This document shows positions 23,232 through 27,050 of a DNA stretch of 27,050 nt, one piece after another. The notes beneath the pieces were generated by a model. The model was not told where the DNA came from, did no database searches, and saw only the letters and a program-made list of their open reading frames with translations. The position numbers and the translations under genes were made by a program. Within the stretch, counting starts at the first letter, position 1. Each line of letters starts with the position of its first letter. This DNA comes from an uncultured Lachnospiraceae bacterium. Its GTDB lineage: Bacteria > Bacillota > Clostridia > Lachnospirales > Lachnospiraceae. The stretch lies in the NCBI GenBank assembly GCA_946549155.1, contig CAMNQN010000006.1, positions 1 through 27,050 on the forward strand. The letters run 5' to 3'.

Positions 23232-23939
23232 CTATTCTGATTCTGCTTTTCCTTTTCTCCCAACCTTCAGCGTCCGCAGATATTCCTTCCGCTCATCACT
23301 GATGCGGCAGCTCTCCACCGCCTTCTGAATGCTCTTGTTCTGGATCCAGGGATCCAGCGTCCGGCTTTCTATCAGCGGAAGCGTCGTTTCATACTGCTTA
23401 ATCAGGGCAAAGCTGAAATACCAGGCGATTGCCATATTGATATAATACTCCTCCCTGTGGATATCCGCAACCAGCCCCAGCATTTCCGGCCGAAACTCCT
23501 CATCCAGGAAAAACTGGAGCATACTCACCACCGCAAACCGGACTGTGTACTCATGCTCACTCTTTATCCACCCCTGAAGCTTCTCATATACTTCTGACGG
23601 ATGCTTCTTAAAAATCTTGGGGGAAATCGTGTCACACACCGCCCAGTTATCCACAAAAGGCAAAAACTCCTCCAGATAGCCCATCACCTGCTCATAGCTT
23701 TCCTTCAGCTCCCCGATCATATACCCATGCAGGACATTTTCCTCCTGGTAAAAATGAGGCAGCTCCCTGCTAAATTCCTTCCACGCCCCGGTTTTCACCA
23801 GCTCCTTTGCGTATTTCCGAAGTGCCGGCATACGTACGCCAATGATACGCTCCTTGGGGACATTCGGAATCAGCTTCGCATGAAAATCCCTGTATTTCAA
23901 ATCCTGTAATTCAAACAGACGTACTCTGATCTCCTCCAT
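23232..23939 (-). CDS. DNA alkylation repair protein (AlkD-like HEAT-repeat)
   Basis: 235 aa, all-helical HEAT-repeat fold. Recognisable family segments are 'IIGVRMPALRKYAKEL', 'FVDNWAVCDTISPKIFKK' (the conserved W-x-x-x-D area of AlkD) and 'EYYINMAIAWYFSFALIKQYE'. AlkD glycosylases excise bulky or cationic N3- and N7-alkylpurines without base flipping. The ATG at 23939 is preferred because GGAG lies 8 nt upstream; a GTG at 23945 is also in frame but sits too near that site. It is 32 bp downstream of tcdA on the same strand. Many clostridial members of this family are untested, so activity is inferred. Confidence 0.88.
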   Translation of the reverse strand: MEEIRVRLFELQDLKYRDFHAKLIPNVPKERIIGVRMPALRKYAKELVKTGAWKEFSRELPHFYQEENVLHGYMIGELKESYEQVMGYLEEFLPFVDNWAVCDTISPKIFKKHPSEVYEKLQGWIKSEHEYTVRFAVVSMLQFFLDEEFRPEMLGLVADIHREEYYINMAIAWYFSFALIKQYETTLPLIESRTLDPWIQNKSIQKAVESCRISDERKEYLRTLKVGRKGKAESE

Positions 23940-23971
23940 GCCCACTTCTCCTCTCCTGATTTTAGCTCATT

Positions 23972-24781
23972 CTATAGCGTCTCTCCACATTTCCCGGATT
24001 CCAACGCTTTCACCGTTAAATCCCGCACCACTTCCCCGGCCATCATCAGTCCCGCCACGGAGGGCACAAAGGCAATACTGGCCGGGACTCTTTCCCGAAG
24101 CACCGGGGGCTCGTCGGAATAAACCACCTTCAGCTGCTTCACTCCCCGGTCCTTCAGCTCCCTGCGCATCACCCTGGCCAGCGGGCAAACGCTGGTCTTA
24201 TAAATATCCGTCACCCGAAACCGGGAAGGGTCCAGCTTATTTCCAGCTCCCATACTGCTGATGATGGGAGTGCCCGCCGCCTGGGCACGCAGTACCAGCT
24301 CCAGCTTCGCCGTCACCGTATCCACCGCATCCACCACATAGGAGTATCGGGAAAAATCAAAGGTATCCGCCGTCTCCGGCAGAAAAAAGCAGCTTCTCAG
24401 CTCAATCTCCGCCTCCGGATTAATCTCCAGGATGCGCTGCCGCATCGCCTCCGTCTTTTCCATCCCCAGCGTCTTTACCGTAGCGACAGCCTGACGGTTC
24501 AGGTTACTCATAGCCACCCGGTCGCTGTCCACCAAAACAAAATGGCCTATACCGCTGCGGGCCAGCGCCTCCGCGGCATGACCTCCCACGCCCCCCAGGC
24601 CAAAAACGGCCACCCGGGCTTCCCGCAGCGCCTCCACCGCTTCCTCCCCGATCAGGGTTATCGTCCGGGAAAGGGCCTCCCTGCGGCTGTAGCTTCCGTG
24701 GGCTTCTCTCCCTGCATCCCTGCACGCCGTGTCAGAGCCGCCGAACTGCCCCTTTTTTTCCAGCTTATCCAAATTCCTCAC
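23972..24781 (-). CDS. tcdA: tRNA threonylcarbamoyladenosine dehydratase (TcdA/CsdL)
   Basis: 269 aa, E1-like ThiF superfamily. It uses ATP to cyclise t6A37 of tRNA into ct6A. The nucleotide-binding 'GLGGVGG' (61-67), acidic 'LVDSD' (83-87), 'NLNRQ' (93-97) and 'YVVDAVDTVTAK' are clear, followed by the family-specific 'VCPLARVMRREL' and 'VVYSDEPP'. The protein has about 20 more N-terminal residues than usual (hydrophilic, with no ATG): translation would start at GTG 24781, or at TTG 24772 with AGGTGAGG upstream. It is the first gene of the minus-strand run and has a candidate promoter at 24864-24892. Confidence 0.93.
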   Translation of the reverse strand: MRNLDKLEKKGQFGGSDTACRDAGREAHGSYSRREALSRTITLIGEEAVEALREARVAVFGLGGVGGHAAEALARSGIGHFVLVDSDRVAMSNLNRQAVATVKTLGMEKTEAMRQRILEINPEAEIELRSCFFLPETADTFDFSRYSYVVDAVDTVTAKLELVLRAQAAGTPIISSMGAGNKLDPSRFRVTDIYKTSVCPLARVMRRELKDRGVKQLKVVYSDEPPVLRERVPASIAFVPSVAGLMMAGEVVRDLTVKALESGKCGETL

Positions 24782-24863
24782 CTGCCAAATCTATCCTGAT
24801 TTTCTGCTATCGTCTGTGCTGTCCTCCACAAATGCGTCTCACAGGCGATAACCGACTTTTTCC

Positions 24864-24892
24864 ATTTTACCATGTCCGAACCACCGCCACAA
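24864..24892 (-). promoter_or_regulatory. Candidate promoter of the tcdA operon
   Basis: On the minus strand TTGTGG (24887-24892), 17-bp spacer, TAAAAT (24864-24869). The -35 box is weak and the -10 box good; it lies 83 bp before the tcdA GTG. Confidence 0.4.
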
Positions 24893-24918
24893 GGGCAGAT
24901 TGTTTTTGCTATGTTCGT

Positions 24919-24956
24919 GTTTGGTTAATTTGCAGGACGCAGGAAAAGACGGGGCC
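24919..24956. repeat. Family-B repeat, diverged partial copy at mobile-element junction
   Basis: The GTTAATT flank, CAGGACGCAGGA and the following CGGGGCC resemble the minus strand of 13032-13059 and also the left arm of that element (12952-12973). GGACGCAGGA (24935-24944) is identical to the outer arm. Its partner arm TCCTGCGTCC is not found nearby, so this is a half copy. It lies where the truncated integrase gene gives way to chromosomal sequence. Confidence 0.5.
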
Positions 24957-25131
24957 AGGCGGGCAGATCCCGCTGGAAAACTGCTCCGGATACAAGAAAC
25001 GCTGGGATGGAACCGCCCTCCGCTTCCGCCTTTGTTTTAAAACCTCTCTTATTTTTCTTGTGGCTCACGCCCTGCCAGTCCTTATAGTAAAACTGGCAGC
25101 GCCACATTTTCCCGTCTCTCGTTGCCGACAT
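24925..25131 (-). pseudogene. Truncated phage-type integrase (N-terminal fragment)
   Basis: Only the first 38 residues resemble an integrase: 'GKMWRCQFYYKDWQGVSHKK' followed by 'NKRGFKTKAEAE' is the arm-binding (AP2-like) N-terminal domain of tyrosine integrases, normally followed by 'EWERDF' and about 350 more residues. After E38 (about 25018) the frame continues with unrelated sequence and stops at 24925. None of the three minus-strand frames downstream shows core-binding or catalytic (R-H-R-Y) motifs, so this is a deletion or rearrangement, not a frameshift. It sits just after the excisionase-like gene, the normal order at one end of an integrated element. Confidence 0.75.
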
Positions 25132-25146
25132 AAAAGCCCGCCTCTC

Positions 25147-25341
25147 CTACATGGCTACGGTCAGACCGTAGAATTTTTCCTCAAAGTATTTTGTCGGAAC
25201 CTTGCCACAGATTGTCCGATAACCTTTTACTTTCAATTCTTCATTCAGTCCCCGGATAATCTTGTAGGCATAGCCTGTTGACACGCCAAGCATTTCTGCC
25301 GTTTCCTCTGCTGTTACATATATTTTTTTCGTTTTCTCCAT
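25147..25341 (-). CDS. Excisionase-like helix-turn-helix protein
   Basis: 64-aa MerR/Xis-type DNA-binding protein. The helix-turn-helix is 'VTAEETAEMLGVSTGYAYKI' (residues 9-28), followed by a basic wing 'KVKGYRTICGKVPTKYFEEK'. Such small proteins act as recombination directionality factors when they sit beside an integrase, as here (15 bp upstream of the integrase fragment). GGAGGA precedes the ATG and its promoter contains AGGGACAAAA repeats, which suggests repression by the divergent XRE protein. Since the integrase is truncated, it may no longer have a partner here. Confidence 0.8.
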   Translation of the reverse strand: MEKTKKIYVTAEETAEMLGVSTGYAYKIIRGLNEELKVKGYRTICGKVPTKYFEEKFYGLTVAM

Positions 25342-25367
25342 TCATTGTCCTCCTGTTTTTTATATTA

Positions 25368-25482
25368 GGGATTTTTGTCCCTTTCTTGTGTTTTGATTAT
25401 ATAGGCTCTTTTGTCCCTTGTTAATATATTTTTCAGATTTTATTTGCTTATTTTAGCCACATATGTTAGGATACAAATATCC
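25368..25482. promoter_or_regulatory. Divergent xis/xre control region with repeated AGGGAYA operators
   Basis: Minus strand: TTAACA (25419-25424), 17 bp, TATAAT (25396-25401) for the excisionase-like gene. Plus strand: TTGCTT (25444-25449), 17 bp, TAGGAT (25467-25472) for the XRE gene. Three copies of AGGGA(C/T)A followed by A/T bases occur on the minus strand: within 25374-25382, within 25409-25417 (inside the xis spacer), and within 25473-25484 (over the xre -10). Palindromes GGGATTTTTGTCCC (25368-25381) and GGATACAAATATCC (25469-25482) coincide with two of them. They are the likely binding sites of the XRE repressor. Confidence 0.6.
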
Positions 25483-25519
25483 CTATTTTTTATATTATCA
25501 ACATTAAAGGAGTTGTCCT

Positions 25520-26065
25520 ATGACAGCAGGAGAGAAAATTAAGACCTTCCGAAATATCCGGGGAATTTCACAGAATATGCTGGGGGAACTGGCAGGTATA
25601 GACGGAACCACTATCCGCAAATATGAGTTAGGAAGCCGGAACCCCAAGCCCGATCAGCTTTTAAAGATTGCCAACGCTCTGGGGGTGAGTATCAATGTCT
25701 TTACAGATTTTGATATAGAAACCGCTTCCGATGTTCTTACTCTGCTTTTCAAAATGGACGAACAGATAGATATGGAAATTGACGGGGAAAAGGATAAGGA
25801 CGAAAATCTTATTCCAGACACGATATATATTCGTTTTAAGCACCCGGAAATCAACAACCGCCTTGCCAAATTTGCAAAAGCCAAGAAATTGCAGGCGAAT
25901 CTGATTGCTTCCAAAGACGCATTTCCAAGCGAGGAAGCCTTTCAGCATGAAGTCGAACAGATGAATGAAACTTGTGAGCAGATTAAGCAGCATTTAGTTG
26001 ATACAAATAAAGTTGTGAAAAAGGGAACTTCTGGTATCGCTGTCAAGGTATATCCAGAAAATTAG
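25520..26065 (+). CDS. XRE family transcriptional regulator of the mobile element
   Basis: 181 aa. The N-terminal Cro/CI helix-turn-helix covers residues 5-60 ('KIKTFRNIRGISQNMLGELA', then 'DGTTIRKYELGSRNPKPDQL'). The C-terminal 110 residues are charged and helical with no recognised domain. AAAGGAG lies 8 nt before the ATG. Base composition is clearly more AT-rich than the chromosomal genes to the left. It is divergent from the excisionase-like gene and upstream of the nucleoside phosphorylase (18-bp gap), so it probably represses element mobility and may co-express the phosphorylase. It resembles element regulators more than defence-system regulators, but this is not certain. Confidence 0.85.
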   Translation: MTAGEKIKTFRNIRGISQNMLGELAGIDGTTIRKYELGSRNPKPDQLLKIANALGVSINVFTDFDIETASDVLTLLFKMDEQIDMEIDGEKDKDENLIPDTIYIRFKHPEINNRLAKFAKAKKLQANLIASKDAFPSEEAFQHEVEQMNETCEQIKQHLVDTNKVVKKGTSGIAVKVYPEN

Positions 26066-26083
26066 TAGCGGGAGGTAAATATC

Positions 26084-26848
26084 TTGAATACAATATTTCA
26101 ACGAACAAATATTTCAGAACCGGCTTTATTCAGTCCGTCCGATACAACGAAAAAAATTGATAATTTCCCGGAGATATGTGTTTCCACGTTTTCAGAGAAT
26201 ATTATTCAAAAATTTTCTTCACTGGACAATACCGAAAAGATAGCAGAACTGTATACCGCAAATGGTATGATACCCGTTTACAAAATCCGTTATAAAGATA
26301 CAGATATTGCTTTCTATCTGTCCAGAGTAGGGGCGCCTGCTTGTGTCGCTGGATTTGAAGAAATTATTGCTATGGGAGCAAAAAAGGTTGTTTTGTTTGG
26401 TTCTTGCGGTGTGTTGGATGATGATAAGGTAAAAAAAAATATCATTATCCCTGTTTCTGCTGTCCGTGATGAGGGCACAAGTTATCATTATATAGCTCCC
26501 TCGTCAGAAATTGAAGCAGATCCACATTCAGTTCAAATATTAGAAAGTGTTTTATCAAGTTGCGGTTATCCGTATGTAAAAGGGAAAACATGGACTTCGG
26601 ACGCTATTTACAGAGAAACGCTACCCCTTATTCAAGAACGCAGACAAGGGGGCTGCCTTGTCGTAGAAATGGAATGTGCTTCCATGCTGGCAGTTGCCAA
26701 ATATAGGCATATCCCTTTTATCCAATTTTTGTACGGAGCAGATAATCTTAGTTCTGATACATGGGAAATCAGAGATTTGAACTTATATGGTCTGAACAAT
26801 GCAGAAAAATATATGGTACTTGCCTTTGAATGTGGACTTGCTATGTAA
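26084..26848 (+). CDS. Nucleoside phosphorylase (PNP/UDP phosphorylase family)
   Basis: 254 aa. A PNP_UDP_1-type fold: 'YLSRVGAPACVAGFEEIIAMGAKKVVLFGSCG' (positions about 72-103, key residues G77, P79 and G98-S101-G103), 'DEGTSYHY' and the ribose-binding motif 'VVEMECASM'. These enzymes cleave purine nucleosides or uridine with phosphate to give base and ribose-1-phosphate. The start is a TTG with GGGAGG 8 nt upstream; no ATG in frame gives the full domain. The AT-rich composition matches the XRE gene, and together they look like accessory cargo of the element. It complements the nucleoside importer and deoC elsewhere in the window, but it has a separate origin. Substrate preference is not deducible. 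Confidence 0.85.
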   Translation: MNTIFQRTNISEPALFSPSDTTKKIDNFPEICVSTFSENIIQKFSSLDNTEKIAELYTANGMIPVYKIRYKDTDIAFYLSRVGAPACVAGFEEIIAMGAKKVVLFGSCGVLDDDKVKKNIIIPVSAVRDEGTSYHYIAPSSEIEADPHSVQILESVLSSCGYPYVKGKTWTSDAIYRETLPLIQERRQGGCLVVEMECASMLAVAKYRHIPFIQFLYGADNLSSDTWEIRDLNLYGLNNAEKYMVLAFECGLAM

Positions 26849-26935
26849 AACGAATAAGGTAGATATCATGATACCGCCCAAAATTCAGTATTCTTCAAAT
26901 AAATAGAGCCATTTTAGAACCAGACGCCATAAAAC

Positions 26936-26974
26936 AACGCCGGAAATGCCCATTTTATTAGCATTTCCGGCGTT
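26936..26974. terminator. Strong hairpin terminator
   Basis: AACGCCGGAAATGC (26936-26949) pairs perfectly with GCATTTCCGGCGTT (26961-26974), a 14-bp stem. On the minus strand GTTTTATG follows, so it suits termination of the gene whose end lies at 26997. On the plus strand no T tract follows, though it may still end the phosphorylase transcript. The stretch 26849-26935 holds nothing recognisable. Confidence 0.75.
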
Positions 26975-26996
26975 CCGTCCGTTACTCAAACTCGTC

Positions 26997-27050
26997 TCAC
27001 AGGAGATTGATTTCTGTAATTTCAATAGCGTTTTCGCTACTTTTCATTGT
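26997..27050 (-). CDS. Possible 3' end of a minus-strand gene (partial)
   Basis: The minus-strand frame entering from the right edge reads ...'MKSSENAIEITEINLL' and stops with TGA at 26997-26999. A strong hairpin (26936-26974) follows 22 bp later. The peptide is charged and plausible as a protein C-terminus, but 17 codons are too few for identification. The methionine shown is probably internal. It would be the next gene of the mobile element. Confidence 0.35.
   Translation of the reverse strand, partial: TMKSSENAIEITEINLL

Noticed and set aside
1..27050. CRISPR arrays, tRNA and rRNA genes
   Set aside because: No regularly spaced direct repeats, no cloverleaf with a GTTCGA-type T arm, and no rRNA segments were seen. 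The repeats that exist are dispersed palindromes.

Overview
The window looks like the chromosome of a GC-rich Gram-positive gut-type Clostridia, most likely a Lachnospiraceae member; no species can be named. The evidence is strong AGGAGG ribosome-binding sites, Firmicutes-type operons (gdpP-rplI-dnaB, YtrA-type GntR regulator with an ABC exporter, split transketolase, BMP-type nucleoside ABC transporter) and a SpoIIQ-like degenerate LytM protein. From about 25.0 kb to the right end the DNA is clearly more AT-rich and carries mobile-element genes.

Layout. 120-1984 (+): promoter, GntR/YtrA regulator, ABC ATPase and ABC membrane protein, overlapping one another. 1994-2149: a dispersed repeat and a convergent terminator hairpin. 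2139-2396 (-): GIY-YIG protein. 2397-2918: no convincing gene, but an isolated GC hairpin and a 144-bp palindromic element. 2919-3776 (-): SpoIIQ-like protein. 7231 down to 3848 (-): transketolase N and C subunits and xylulokinase, divergent from 7481-8959 (+): deoC and its DeoR-type regulator. The divergent gap holds a perfect sigma-A promoter and DeoR-like operator repeats. 12852 down to 9024 (-): gdpP, rplI, dnaB. 15654 down to 13063 (-): TetR regulator and glgB. 15846-21245 (+): a purine (guanine-type) riboswitch with promoter and terminator, followed by a BMP binding protein, a double ABC ATPase and two permeases. 24781 down to 21262 (-): tcdA, AlkD-like protein, pepT, metallophosphoesterase. 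24925-27050: truncated integrase, excisionase-like HTH protein, divergent XRE regulator, nucleoside phosphorylase, a terminator and probably the 3' end of another minus-strand gene; this is the edge of an integrated element that continues past the window.

How it fits together. Much of the window concerns pentose and nucleoside use. The riboswitch-controlled transporter should import purine nucleosides. DeoC splits deoxyribose-5-phosphate, transketolase and xylulokinase process pentose phosphates, and the mobile element adds a nucleoside phosphorylase. The rest is housekeeping: c-di-AMP turnover, replication, glycogen branching and tRNA t6A modification.

The most notable non-gene content is three families of short dispersed repeats. 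One (GTTACTG...CAGTAAC ends) is flanked in two copies by 8-bp direct repeats, which suggests a small mobile (MITE-like) element. A second is a long structured palindrome beside glgB, at the window start and at the integrase remnant. A third starts exactly 10 nt after the stop codon of the last gene in two different ABC operons.
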